64,000 nt of DNA from Caballeronia sp. Lep1P3 (GTDB taxonomy: Bacteria; Pseudomonadota; Gammaproteobacteria; Burkholderiales; Burkholderiaceae). Under the pieces are notes generated by a model that worked only from the letters and a program-made list of their open reading frames with translations, had not been told where the DNA came from and did no database searches. The stretch lies in NCBI RefSeq assembly GCF_022879595.1, contig NZ_CP084265.1, forward strand, positions 2,232,001 through 2,296,000, given 5' to 3'. Positions 15,974 to 24,568 of this stretch are shown one piece after another. The position numbers were made by a program, and so were the translations under genes. Within the stretch, counting starts at the first letter, position 1; the number at the start of each line of letters is the position of its first letter.

Positions 15974-16132
15974 TCAGCCCACCGGTGCCTCGCCCTCGCC
16001 CGGCTGTTTGCCGGGATGATCGTGCGGCGCCTGCTTGCGGCCCTCGTCGTCGCGCTCCGGCAGCTTGCTTTTCTCGTTGTCGCTGTGCTCGACCGGCTGG
16101 GCGTCATCGGGACGATTCGGTTCGCTGCTCAT
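15974..16132 (-). CDS. Small acidic hydrophilic protein, 52 residues
   Basis: Reads MSSEPNRPDDAQPVEHSDNE and continues charged through RKQAPHDHPGKQPGEGEAPVG. The strong Shine-Dalgarno GGAGGG sits just upstream of the ATG. Composition is charged and Pro/Gly-rich without hydrophobic core, as in disordered stress-related small proteins, but I recognise no named family. It is the upstream member of a tandem pair with the gene at 15797-15955. Confidence 0.55.
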   Translation of the reverse strand: MSSEPNRPDDAQPVEHSDNEKSKLPERDDEGRKQAPHDHPGKQPGEGEAPVG

Positions 16133-16248
16133 GGCTCCCTCCGTTGTACGTTCGAATGTGTCATCGCAACGTGAGCAAATCTCGCACCCGGAAGCGCGTT
16201 TTCCTGTCTACGATGTAGACATCGCTCCCCAAGCCGACTTTCATCGCC

Positions 16249-16746
16249 ATGATCGCATCGCCCAGCGGGACTATCCGAACTATCGCGGCCTGCCTTGCCA
16301 TATCGTCTCTACTCACGACGACGGCCTGCACCATCACGCCGCCGCCGAGCGTCGTGGAGGCGCGCGCCGCCGCACCCAGGGCGGTGCCGGCCGCCACGCT
16401 CGACGACTACAAGGCGCGCATCGCGCAACGCATCTTCGAGCGCAATCCGTCGCTCGTGCTGCACGGCACGCCGCAGGCCATGCTTCGCTCGTTCGTGCTC
16501 GTTTCCTTCACGGTGGATCGCGGCGGGCGGCTCGTGCGGTCGTCGGTGTATCGCACCAATGGCGACGACGAAGCCGAAGCCACCGCGCTCGCCTCGCTTC
16601 GACGCGCTGCGCCCTTGCCCGCGCCGCCCGCGCGTTTGCTGAACGGCAGCGGCCAGATCGAGCTGTTCGAAGGCTGGATGTTCAACGACAACGGACAGTT
16701 CCAGTTGCAGACATCGCACTCGCCGCAGGCGACGAGCATCGACTAG
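16249..16746 (+). CDS. TonB-C-like envelope protein (probable lipoprotein)
   Basis: A 165-residue product. The N-terminus has a signal sequence ending near LLTTTAC, so it may be a lipoprotein, although the lipobox is not ideal. Residues about 50-140 resemble the TonB C-terminal fold: YKARIAQRIFERNP, then VLVSFTVDRGGRLVRSSVYR and EATALASLRRAAPLPAPPA, the standard beta-alpha-beta arrangement. There is no transmembrane anchor plus Pro-rich spacer of true TonB, so it is probably not an energy transducer. It stands alone. Confidence 0.7.
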   Translation: MIASPSGTIRTIAACLAISSLLTTTACTITPPPSVVEARAAAPRAVPAATLDDYKARIAQRIFERNPSLVLHGTPQAMLRSFVLVSFTVDRGGRLVRSSVYRTNGDDEAEATALASLRRAAPLPAPPARLLNGSGQIELFEGWMFNDNGQFQLQTSHSPQATSID

Positions 16747-17072
16747 CCGGCTCACGCCTTCGCATGGCGCTCGCCCGGCGCGCTCGCTATAATTTTCGGC
16801 ACCCCTGCCGGCCCCGTCCGGCGCGGCCTTCGCCGTGCGCCCACCCGGCGCGTCGTGCGAAGCGCCGAGGCCCGCGCGTGGCGCTCATTGCGCCGCCATA
16901 CGCCCGCCACGCCCGCTTAGCGCACCACTCCCGCGCAGTTCGAGCCATCGCGCCGCATTCCCGAAGACGCATGACCGCACGCTCATCCGGCGCGCGCGTC
17001 GCCCATTGCCGTCGATGCGCGGCACCGTTTCATACACTCGCATTACAAAGCAATACGACAAACGGAGACACC
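16747..17072. other. Intergenic region upstream of the MHS transporter
   Basis: 326 bases without a supported gene. A perfect TATAAT at 16788-16793 could be a -10 element, but no matching -35 is evident and it would give a long leader. A ribosome site (ACGGAG) precedes the transporter ATG. Confidence 0.5.
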
Positions 17073-18377
17073 ATGTCATCACCCTCGCTTTCCGCCGCCA
17101 AGCCCGGCGACAAAGCCCAAAGCACCTCGCGCGTGATTTTCGCGAGCTTCATCGGCACCGCGATCGAGTTCTACGACTTCTACGTGTACGCGACCGCCGC
17201 CGCGCTCGTCATCGGACCGGTGTTCTTTCCGCACGGCTCGCCCGCCGCGCAAGCGTTGTCCGCGTTCGTCACGTTCGGGATCGCGTTCCTCGCGCGGCCC
17301 GTCGGCTCGTTTCTGTTCGGCCATTTCGGCGATCGCGTCGGACGCAAATCGACGCTCGTCGCCTCGCTGCTCGTGATGGGGCTTTCGACGACGCTCATCG
17401 GCTTCGTGCCGGGCTACGACTCGATCGGCAGCCTCGCGCCCGTGCTGTTGTGCGTGCTGCGCTTCGGGCAAGGCATCGGTCTTGGCGGCGAATGGGGCGG
17501 CGCGGCGCTGCTCGCCACCGAATATGCGCCGCAAGGCAAGCGCGGCCTGTTCGGGATGTTCCCGCAGCTCGGGCCGTCGGTCGGTTTTCTGGCGTCGAAC
17601 GGGCTCTTTTTCGGTCTCGCGATTTCGCTGTCGGACGCGCAGTTCCGCAGCTGGGGCTGGCGCGTGCCGTTCATCGTCAGTTCGGTGCTCGTCGCGCTCG
17701 GGCTTTACGTGCGCCTGAAAATCGCGGAGACGCCCGCGTTTCGCGCCGCGCTCGAGCGCAAGGAGCGCGTGCGCGTGCCGATCGCGACGCTGCTCGGCCG
17801 CTATCTCGCGCCGACGCTGCTCGGCGCGCTCGCGATGGTCGTCTGCTACACGCTCTTTTATATTTCGACGGTGTTCTCGCTGTCCTACGGCGTCGCGACG
17901 CTGCACTTCTCGCGCGAGAAGTTCCTCGGCCTGCTCTGCTTCGCCGTGCTCTTCATGGCGATCGCCACGCCGATCTCGGCCATCGCGAGCGACCGCTTCG
18001 GCCGCAAGCCGGTGCTCATCGTCGGCTGTGCCGCGGCGATCCTCTCCGGCTTCGCGATGCAGCCGCTGCTCGGAAGCGGCAATACGGCCTACGTCGCCCT
18101 TTTCCTGACGATCGAACTGTTCCTGATGGGCGTGACGTTCGCGCCGATGGGCGCGCTCTTGCCCGAACTTTTCCCGACCAACGTGCGTTACACCGGTGCG
18201 GGCGTCGCGTACAACCTCGGCGGGATTCTGGGCGCATCGGTGGCGCCGTATATCGCGCAACTGCTCGCGAATCGCGGCGGGCTGGCGTGGGTGGGCGGCT
18301 ACGTGTCGGCGGCGGCGGCGGTAAGCCTGCTCGCAGTGCTGGCGATGCGCGAAACGCGCGACATCGCGCTCGAATGA
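17073..18377 (+). CDS. MFS transporter, metabolite:H+ symporter (MHS) family
   Basis: A 434-residue inner-membrane carrier. It opens with RVIFASFIGTAIEFYDFYVY, the hallmark of the MHS group (ProP, KgtP, ShiA), and has the loop motif GHFGDRVGRKSTL between helices 2 and 3 plus GLGGEWGGAALLATEYAP in helices 4-5. Twelve hydrophobic segments are visible. Likely substrate is an organic acid, betaine or shikimate-like compound, but the sequence does not decide. The ATG at 17073 has ACGGAG 6 bases upstream. Confidence 0.9.
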   Translation: MSSPSLSAAKPGDKAQSTSRVIFASFIGTAIEFYDFYVYATAAALVIGPVFFPHGSPAAQALSAFVTFGIAFLARPVGSFLFGHFGDRVGRKSTLVASLLVMGLSTTLIGFVPGYDSIGSLAPVLLCVLRFGQGIGLGGEWGGAALLATEYAPQGKRGLFGMFPQLGPSVGFLASNGLFFGLAISLSDAQFRSWGWRVPFIVSSVLVALGLYVRLKIAETPAFRAALERKERVRVPIATLLGRYLAPTLLGALAMVVCYTLFYISTVFSLSYGVATLHFSREKFLGLLCFAVLFMAIATPISAIASDRFGRKPVLIVGCAAAILSGFAMQPLLGSGNTAYVALFLTIELFLMGVTFAPMGALLPELFPTNVRYTGAGVAYNLGGILGASVAPYIAQLLANRGGLAWVGGYVSAAAAVSLLAVLAMRETRDIALE

Positions 18378-18398
18378 ATTCGGCGCGCTTGCCCGGAC

Positions 18399-19583
18399 TC
18401 AGCGCTCGCGGCGGTTGCCCGCGTGCGCGGCAACGGGCCTTCCATCGACGACAGGCAAACGCGGCCGCGCGCGCGCGTCTTCGGCGGCCCTGGCAGCGTG
18501 CGTCGCCTTGCGCGCTGCCCAGAAGCGCGCGAGCCATAGCAGAAAGCCGACCGCAATCGCATCCGCGACGAGCCCCGCGAACCAGTGCGACGGATACCGC
18601 CCGAGGTTCTCGACGCCCATCGCCCGCAGCGCCGAATCCAGCGCGAGCGACACGCACGCGCCCGCGATGAAACACACGAGCCCCTGCTGCCCGACCGTCA
18701 CCACGGAAGGCAGCTTGTGCGCGAGCTTGCCGATCCATCCGGCATAGACCGCCCGCGCGACGATCCACGCGACCGCGCCGAAACTCACGATGCGCAGCGT
18801 CGCGAGGTTCTGCTTCATATATCCGGGCGGCGCCTGCGTCTCCAGAAAGAGCTTGGCGAACGCGAACGTCAGCGCGAGGCCGATGGCCGCGCATGTCAGC
18901 ACGCGCGCGGTCCGGCCGGCGTGGAAGTCGTCGCTGATCGGCTGCACGCGCGCGAGCACGCCCGTCATGAACATGAGCTGCCACGCGAGCGGATTGAACG
19001 ACCACGCCTGCGCATACGACGCCGGCAGCGCGTTCGCCAGCGGCGTCGCGGCGAGCCAGACGAGCAGGCTGCCGAACATCGCGACGATCGGCCGGCGCGC
19101 GGCGAGCGGCACGACGGCCGGCACCGCGAGCGCGAAGAGCGCATACATCGGCAGGACGGAAGACAGATACGGCTGCTGGCGCAAGAGCGCCACATCGAAG
19201 ACGAGGCCGAACGGACGCGCGAGCAGCGCCGGCCATGCCGTGTACGCGAGCATCGGCGAATCGATCTTGAGCAGCATCAGAAGCGCGCCGCCGATCAGCA
19301 TCAGAAACGCGGTCAGCAGATACGCACGATAAATCTCCCAGCTGCGCCTGAAAAAGCGTCGGCGAGCGGCGCTATTGCTGCGGCGAGTCGCAAGCGCCGT
19401 ATATGCCGCCGCCGACGCGTAACCGCCGAGAAACACGAACACTTCCGCCGAATCGCAGAACGCGTATTCGTGCAGCGTGAAATGCGACAGCACGCTTCCC
19501 GATATATGGTCCACCGCAATGACGAGCAGGACGATTCCCCGAAAGAAATCGACTTCGAGCGAACGTGTCGTCGGGGAAGTCAT
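18399..19583 (-). CDS. OpgC-family membrane protein
   Basis: A 394-residue polytopic membrane protein. The opening RSLEVDFFRGIVLLVIAVDH and the following CDSAEVFVFLGGYASA are typical of the OpgC family, which succinylates osmoregulated periplasmic glucans or modifies other envelope polysaccharides. About ten hydrophobic helices follow, then a cytosolic Arg/Ala-rich tail. The ribosome site GGAG is 9 bases before the ATG. It is convergent with the MHS transporter. The acceptor molecule cannot be told from the sequence. Confidence 0.82.
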   Translation of the reverse strand: MTSPTTRSLEVDFFRGIVLLVIAVDHISGSVLSHFTLHEYAFCDSAEVFVFLGGYASAAAYTALATRRSNSAARRRFFRRSWEIYRAYLLTAFLMLIGGALLMLLKIDSPMLAYTAWPALLARPFGLVFDVALLRQQPYLSSVLPMYALFALAVPAVVPLAARRPIVAMFGSLLVWLAATPLANALPASYAQAWSFNPLAWQLMFMTGVLARVQPISDDFHAGRTARVLTCAAIGLALTFAFAKLFLETQAPPGYMKQNLATLRIVSFGAVAWIVARAVYAGWIGKLAHKLPSVVTVGQQGLVCFIAGACVSLALDSALRAMGVENLGRYPSHWFAGLVADAIAVGFLLWLARFWAARKATHAARAAEDARARPRLPVVDGRPVAAHAGNRRER

Positions 19584-19805
19584 CTGGCGAATGCTCCTCG
19601 GACTGCGGTCGGGCGCGCCTGCCGGATGGTCGCGCGCATACGGGGTTTGTACCTAGCGTCGAAACAAGATTCCCCTGGCAACGTATATTCAAGGTAACAC
19701 CCGGAGTCAGTCGGCAAGCTGGCGGCAGAATGACTTTCCTGTCCGCTTGGACCCGCGCCTTGCGACCGCCGATGGACAAAAACGGGGCATCGAATGGAGG
19801 CCGTC

Positions 19806-19985
19806 ATGCGCATTCATCTGCAAAGCTCGCATCTCGTGGCGATGATCGCCATCGCGCTCTCGGTGGCGCTCTTGCTCGCGATCCGGTTCCGTCCGAAGAC
19901 ATGGCGCGGCGTGGTCTGCGAAGCGCTGGTCGCCAATCTCGGCGCCATCGCGGCGATCGTCGCGTTCGAAGTGCTGACTACCTGA
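19806..19985 (+). CDS. Small membrane protein, 59 residues
   Basis: Starts MRIHLQSSHLVAMIAIALSV. Two hydrophobic helices (residues about 10-27 and 40-57) are separated by a basic loop (RFRPKTWRG), suggesting an inner-membrane hairpin. The ATG at 19806 is preferred over one 12 bases upstream because ATGGAGG lies at proper distance before it. No family is recognised and it stands alone. Confidence 0.6.
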   Translation: MRIHLQSSHLVAMIAIALSVALLLAIRFRPKTWRGVVCEALVANLGAIAAIVAFEVLTT

Positions 19986-20051
19986 CAATTTTCGCGACGA
20001 CCTTTCGAATGCGTTGAACTTCGGCAAGAGCGGGCGGTCGGACTCTGCAAT

Positions 20052-20088
20052 GCCGTTCAAGCCGCCCAGAACGGGCGGCTTGAACGGC
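20052..20088. other. Long perfect hairpin between a small membrane gene and the ClC gene
   Basis: GCCGTTCAAGCCGCCC pairs perfectly with GGGCGGCTTGAACGGC around a five-base loop. There is no T-tract on either strand, so it is not a standard terminator. It may be a structured RNA end, a REP-like element or a protein-binding palindrome. Confidence 0.6.
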
Positions 20089-20248
20089 GCACTTCTCCTC
20101 TCCGCTCCCGGTAGAACGGGGGCGTTTCCTGGGCGCTCGGCGAAAGCCTCGCGCCTATTCTTTTTTCTGGCTTCGCTTCTCCCGCAGGCGCTCGCGCGGA
20201 TGTTTTCGGGATGATCGCTATAATCGGCGCTTTGCCGGTGGCCATCGC

Positions 20249-21628
20249 ATGTTCAGAGCGCTTCGTTCCCTCTCGACTATCACCACGCGCCGCACGCGCA
20301 GTCTCTGGCGGCGCTACGGCATCTTCTGGCTCGGCGCCATTCTCGTCGGTCTCGTCGCCGTGTACTACGCGCGGCTCATCGACTGGGGCTACGGCCTCTT
20401 CATGCACTATCGCGCGGAATATGCGTGGCTGCCGCTCATCGTGACGCCGGCGGTCGCGGCGCTGTGCGTCTTCGTCACGCGCAGTTTCTTTCGCGGCTCG
20501 GAGGGCAGCGGCATTCCGCAGGTCATCGCGGTGCTGAACAGTCCGACATCGGCGGCGGGCGGGCGGCTGCTCACCGTGAAGATTCTCGCGAGCAAGATCG
20601 CCGTGTCGTTTCTGGCGATCCTCGGCGGCTTCACGATTGGCCGCGAAGGTCCGACCGTGCAGGTCGGCGCGGCGCTCATGTTCAACATGCGGCGCTTTTA
20701 TCCGCGCTCGAATGCGCTGATCGAACGCCAGCTCGTCCTGGCCGGCGCGGCGGCGGGTTTATCGGCGGCGTTCAACACGCCGCTCGCGGGCATCGTGTTC
20801 GCCATCGAGGAACTCACGCGCAGCTTCGAAGTGCGCGCGAGCGGCGTGCTCATCACGGGCATCATCATCGCGGGCGTCGTCGCGCTCGGGCTCAACGGCA
20901 ATTACACGTACTTCGGCACCATCGACATCGGCGCGCATTTCCCGAAGCTGCTCGCCGTGGCGGTCGTCGTGACGGGAGTCCTGACCGGCATCGCGGGCGG
21001 CCTCTTCTGCTGGCTCTTGCTCAATACGAGCAAGTGGATTCCCGCGCCGCTGCGCAGGCTGCATGCGTCGCAGCCGGTCGCGTTCGCGGCGCTGTGCGGT
21101 CTCGTCATCGCGGCGGTCGGCCTGGTGTCGGGCGGCACGACGTTCGGCAGCGGCTACGCGGAAGCGCGCGGTCTGCTCGAAGGACGCGAGCATCTGTCGG
21201 CGTTTTATCCGCTCCTCAAGATGGTCTCGATGATCGGCTCGTATCTTCCCGGCATTCCGGGCGGCATCTTCGCGCCGTCGCTGTCGATCGGCGCGGGCTT
21301 CGGCAACGTGCTGCACATGGTCTTCGCGGACATGCAATTGCCGATGCTCATCGCGCTCGCGATGGTCGGCTATCTCGCCGCCGTGACGCAGTCGCCGATC
21401 ACCGCGTTCGTCATCGTGATGGAGATGATCAACGGCCATGCGCTCGTGATCTCGCTGATGGCGACCGCGCTCATTTCCAGCCGCGTCTCGCGCGCGTTCG
21501 CACCGCCGCTCTACGAAGCGCTGTCGGAACGTTACATGACGCCGCTCGCGCATCCCGAGGCGCCTTCGCCGGAAGTGCCGGACGCGGGCGAGGAGCCCGT
21601 TACCGAGGACGCCGCCGCGCAGAAATGA
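20249..21628 (+). CDS. clcB: ClC-type chloride channel / H+/Cl- antiporter
   Basis: A 459-residue ClC protein. Ion-path motifs are present: GSEGSGIPQ, GREGPTVQ with the gating glutamate, and GGIFAPSLSIGA. PLAGIVFAIEEL holds the inner glutamate that marks proton-coupled antiporters such as E. coli ClcA, so exchange rather than channel activity is likely. About 12 or more hydrophobic helices are visible and there is no CBS domain. The C-terminus is a short acidic tail. ClcB naming follows length and family resemblance. A shared bidirectional terminator separates it from minE. Confidence 0.9.
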   Translation: MFRALRSLSTITTRRTRSLWRRYGIFWLGAILVGLVAVYYARLIDWGYGLFMHYRAEYAWLPLIVTPAVAALCVFVTRSFFRGSEGSGIPQVIAVLNSPTSAAGGRLLTVKILASKIAVSFLAILGGFTIGREGPTVQVGAALMFNMRRFYPRSNALIERQLVLAGAAAGLSAAFNTPLAGIVFAIEELTRSFEVRASGVLITGIIIAGVVALGLNGNYTYFGTIDIGAHFPKLLAVAVVVTGVLTGIAGGLFCWLLLNTSKWIPAPLRRLHASQPVAFAALCGLVIAAVGLVSGGTTFGSGYAEARGLLEGREHLSAFYPLLKMVSMIGSYLPGIPGGIFAPSLSIGAGFGNVLHMVFADMQLPMLIALAMVGYLAAVTQSPITAFVIVMEMINGHALVISLMATALISSRVSRAFAPPLYEALSERYMTPLAHPEAPSPEVPDAGEEPVTEDAAAQK

Positions 21629-21667
21629 GTACGCGCAAAACGGCTCGCAAACGATAGCGCATGAAAG

Positions 21668-21699
21668 CAAAAAGCCAGGACCGGCCGGTCCTGGCTTTT
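21668..21699. terminator. Bidirectional terminator between clcB and minE
   Basis: AAAAGCCAGGACCGG joined directly to CCGGTCCTGGCTTTT is a near-perfect palindrome with A and T tails, so it can terminate clcB on the plus strand and the min operon on the minus strand. Confidence 0.88.
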
Positions 21700-21714
21700 T
21701 ATATGGCTACCCGC

Positions 21715-21752
21715 GATGCGATGCGATGCGATGCGAATGCGAATGCGAATGC
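21715..21752. repeat. Tandem short repeat (GATGC)4(GAATGC)3
   Basis: Four GATGC units at 21715-21734 followed by three GAATGC units to 21752. It lies between the terminator and the minE stop codon, so it falls in the 3' non-coding part of the min transcript. Such runs change length by slippage. Confidence 0.85.
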
Positions 21753-21757
21753 AGGCG

Positions 21758-22012
21758 CTACGCCTGCGGAATCTCTATCTTCACTTCCAGCACCTCGAGA
21801 TCGTCCTGACGTTCGAGGCTCACTCGAATATCGTCGTCGGAAATCTTCACGTACTTCGAAATCACGGCAACCAGTTCCCGTTGCAACGCCGGCAGATAAT
21901 CGGCGGCGGCTTTGCCACCCGCGCGCTCGTGCGCAATGATCAACTGCAAGCGTTCCTTCGCGACCGTAGCGGACTTCTTCTTCTCGCCCAGCAAAAACGA
22001 AAGAATCGACAT
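21758..22012 (-). CDS. minE: Cell division topological specificity factor MinE
   Basis: An 84-residue protein, the normal MinE length. MinE stimulates the MinD ATPase at the membrane and drives pole-to-pole oscillation that restricts Z-ring assembly to mid-cell. The N-terminus [15 protein letters not shown] contains the amphipathic membrane helix; [15 protein letters not shown] is the MinD-binding anti-MinCD region; the C-terminal half is the topological specificity domain. It follows minD by 9 bases and ends the minCDE operon. Confidence 0.97.
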   Translation of the reverse strand: MSILSFLLGEKKKSATVAKERLQLIIAHERAGGKAAADYLPALQRELVAVISKYVKISDDDIRVSLERQDDLEVLEVKIEIPQA

Positions 22013-22021
22013 TGCGTCCCC

Positions 22022-22837
22022 TTACTTGGTGCCGAAGATGCGTTGCAGCAGACCGGGCTTCTGATAATCGGTGAAGCGCAGCGCCTTTTCCTCGCCGAGG
22101 AAACGCGACACCACGTCCTTGTACGATTCCGCGACATCCGTGCCGTCCAGGTGCACGGCCGGCAAACCCTGATTCGACGCGTGCAGCACCGCTTCGGATT
22201 CGGGAATCACGCCGATCAGCTCGATGCGCAGGATTTCCTGGATGTCGCTGAGCGACAGCATCTCGCCCTCGGACACGCGCTTCGGGTTGTAGCGCGTGAT
22301 GAGCAGATGCTCCTTCACGGGCTCCTTGCCTTCCATCGCGCGCTTCGTCTTCGACGCGAGAATGCCGAGAATGCGGTCCGAGTCGCGCACGGACGAGACT
22401 TCCGGATTCGTCACGATGAGCGCTTCGTCGGCGAAGTGCATTGCCATGAGCGCGCCCGACTCGATGCCGGCGGGCGAATCGCAGACGATGTACTCGAAGT
22501 CCATCTTGATGAGTTCGTTGATGACCTTCTCGACGCCTTCGAGCGTGAGCGCGTCCTTGTCACGCGTTTGAGACGCGGGAAGGATGTAAAGGTTCTCGCA
22601 CTTCTTGTCCTTGATGAGCGCCTGGTGAAGATTCGCTTCGCCCTGGATCACGTTGATGAGGTCGTACACCACGCGGCGTTCGCAGCCCATGATGAGGTCG
22701 AGGTTGCGCAGACCGACGTCGAAGTCGATCACGGCCGTCTTGTGGCCGCGTATGGCGAGCGCCGACGCGAAGCTCGCGCTGGTGGTCGTCTTCCCGACGC
22801 CGCCCTTCCCCGAAGTCACCACAATGATTTTTGCCAT
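22022..22837 (-). CDS. minD: Septum site-determining ATPase MinD
   Basis: A 271-residue ParA/MinD-type ATPase. The deviant Walker A motif SGKGGVGKTTTSAS lies at the N-terminus, DFDVGLRNLD follows, and DSPAGIE marks Walker B. The C-terminal amphipathic membrane-targeting helix is recognisable (LLQRIFG near the end). MinD recruits MinC to the membrane and is released by MinE. It is the middle gene of minC-minD-minE, with a 79-base gap from minC. Confidence 0.98.
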   Translation of the reverse strand: MAKIIVVTSGKGGVGKTTTSASFASALAIRGHKTAVIDFDVGLRNLDLIMGCERRVVYDLINVIQGEANLHQALIKDKKCENLYILPASQTRDKDALTLEGVEKVINELIKMDFEYIVCDSPAGIESGALMAMHFADEALIVTNPEVSSVRDSDRILGILASKTKRAMEGKEPVKEHLLITRYNPKRVSEGEMLSLSDIQEILRIELIGVIPESEAVLHASNQGLPAVHLDGTDVAESYKDVVSRFLGEEKALRFTDYQKPGLLQRIFGTK

Positions 22838-22916
22838 ACAAGTACCTTGTGTTCGTCAAATAGGTCCGCTCGCGGCTCCCGAGCACGCGCGCGCCAGTCG
22901 CATGCGGCGCGCGGCT

Positions 22917-23699
22917 TCAGGTGAGACGCAGCGGTTCGATCATCAGTTTTTCTTCGTCCAGCCAGATCTGCACGGGCTTGCTCGCCACATCGGCGGGAAG
23001 CGGGTTCTCGGTGGTGCGGTAGATTCCCGCGATGGAAATGAGTTCCGGCTCGAGGCAGGTGCAGAAGATCCGCGCGTCGAGATTGCCGTGCACGCCCGCG
23101 AGCGCGCGGCCACGCAACGGCGCATAGACGTGGATGTTGCCTTCCGCGATGACCTCGGCGCCATACGACACGAGGCCGAGCACGATCAGGTCGCCCTTCG
23201 CGTAGACCTGCTGGCCGGAACGCAGCGGCCGGTCGATGATGGTCGCCGGTTGCGGCAGCGCGGGCGGCGGCTCCTTCGCGACGGCCGCTTCGATGACGGC
23301 GGCGGCTTCCGTGTTCGGCTTCGCTTCGTCGACCGAGGGCTTCGGCGCGCCGCGCCGGTCGCGTGCTTCGAGCACGGGCAGCCCGCCCGCGCTCGCCCAT
23401 TGAATCGCCCACGTCTGCGACGGCTGCGCGACGATGCCCACAGGCCGCATGCGCACGCTCTTCAAAAGCGCTTCGACGTCGGCGAGCGAAACCTTCTCGC
23501 CTTCGCCGCCGTTCCCCTGACTCGCGAGACGGCGCACGTCGATGGCGACGACATCGCCCGCGAAGAATTCGGGCGTCGCTTCGAAGCGCCGCGTGAGTTC
23601 GGCGCGAAGGGCATCGAGGTCGGGAGTCTTGACGACGAAGAGAAGCGTGTCGACGGAGCCGCTGCGCAGTTCGAAGAAGGGCGTTTTGTTGAGCGACAT
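22917..23699 (-). CDS. minC: Septum formation inhibitor MinC
   Basis: A 260-residue FtsZ-polymer inhibitor. The N-terminal domain ([20 protein letters not shown]) is followed by an Ala/Pro/Glu-rich linker around residues 130-155, then the right-handed beta-helix C-terminal domain starting near [19 protein letters not shown], with [20 protein letters not shown] as the MinD-binding face. The ATG at 23699 is preferred to a TTG 12 bases upstream. First gene of the min operon; a TAAAAT box at 23723-23728 on this strand could be the -10. Confidence 0.96.
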   Translation of the reverse strand: MSLNKTPFFELRSGSVDTLLFVVKTPDLDALRAELTRRFEATPEFFAGDVVAIDVRRLASQGNGGEGEKVSLADVEALLKSVRMRPVGIVAQPSQTWAIQWASAGGLPVLEARDRRGAPKPSVDEAKPNTEAAAVIEAAVAKEPPPALPQPATIIDRPLRSGQQVYAKGDLIVLGLVSYGAEVIAEGNIHVYAPLRGRALAGVHGNLDARIFCTCLEPELISIAGIYRTTENPLPADVASKPVQIWLDEEKLMIEPLRLT

Positions 23700-23862
23700 A
23701 GGAACGAGCAAAAATTTTGCGTATTTTACAGGCGTACACGCGCGCGGCCATATATTTTGCGGCCGATTTTCAGCGATCGGCGACGATGACGGCGTGACGG
23801 CGACAGCGTGCGAGGCAGCACGCTCGGAGGGCGCGCGGAAGTGGCGCCCGGCAAGAGAAGGC

Positions 23863-24387
23863 TTAGAGGTCTTGGCCCGACTTCATGTGGCGCACGTAGA
23901 GCGATTCGGCTTCCTGCTCGTGCGAAGGCATCGCGCGGCGATCGCCGGTCGGACCGAATCCGAGGCGCTCGTAGAAGCGCATCGCGGTGCGGTTTTCATC
24001 GGCGATCCACGCGTGCACTTCCGATGCGCCCTGATCCGCGAGCCATTGCGACGCGAAGTTGACGAGCAACTCGCCGCCGCGCAGATGACGCACCGCCGGC
24101 GCGACCCACAACGCGCTCACGAAGGCGCGCTTGCCATCCGTCTCTTCGATGAACGCATGCACGAGCCCCGCCGGATGTCCTTCCGTATAGAGCAGAAACG
24201 TGGCGACCCTCGGCGAGCTTGCGTGAAGCGCGGCGGCTTCGCCGAACGCCGACGGATCGACGAGCAGCGCATCTTCCAGCGTCTCGCCGAACGCATAGGG
24301 CGCTTCGCGCAGCGACGCGGTGCGAAGCTCGCGCAGAACCGCGCCCTGTTGCGCGGCGATGCGGCTGACGGTCAGTGAGGGACTCAT
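23863..24387 (-). CDS. GNAT family N-acetyltransferase
   Basis: A 174-residue acetyltransferase of the GNAT superfamily. Motif A is present as [16 protein letters not shown], a variant of the acetyl-CoA pyrophosphate loop, and the C-terminal [13 protein letters not shown] is the standard motif B. The substrate (small molecule, protein N-terminus or antibiotic) cannot be assigned. The ATG at 24387 is chosen over an upstream start because GNAT similarity begins shortly after it. Confidence 0.85.
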   Translation of the reverse strand: MSPSLTVSRIAAQQGAVLRELRTASLREAPYAFGETLEDALLVDPSAFGEAAALHASSPRVATFLLYTEGHPAGLVHAFIEETDGKRAFVSALWVAPAVRHLRGGELLVNFASQWLADQGASEVHAWIADENRTAMRFYERLGFGPTGDRRAMPSHEQEAESLYVRHMKSGQDL

Positions 24388-24568
24388 GCGGGCAATTATC
24401 TCTCTGGCTTGCTGGCTCTGCCTGAGCGCCTGACGGCGGCGCAGGCACATGGCCCATTCGCGTAGCTTCAACCGAACGGGCGAGCCCGTCAATTGCTAAA
24501 TCCGTGGAAAGTGCCTTACAGCGCACACCGAGCGCGCGCCGCGACGCCGCTTGCCTGCGCTCGAGCGC

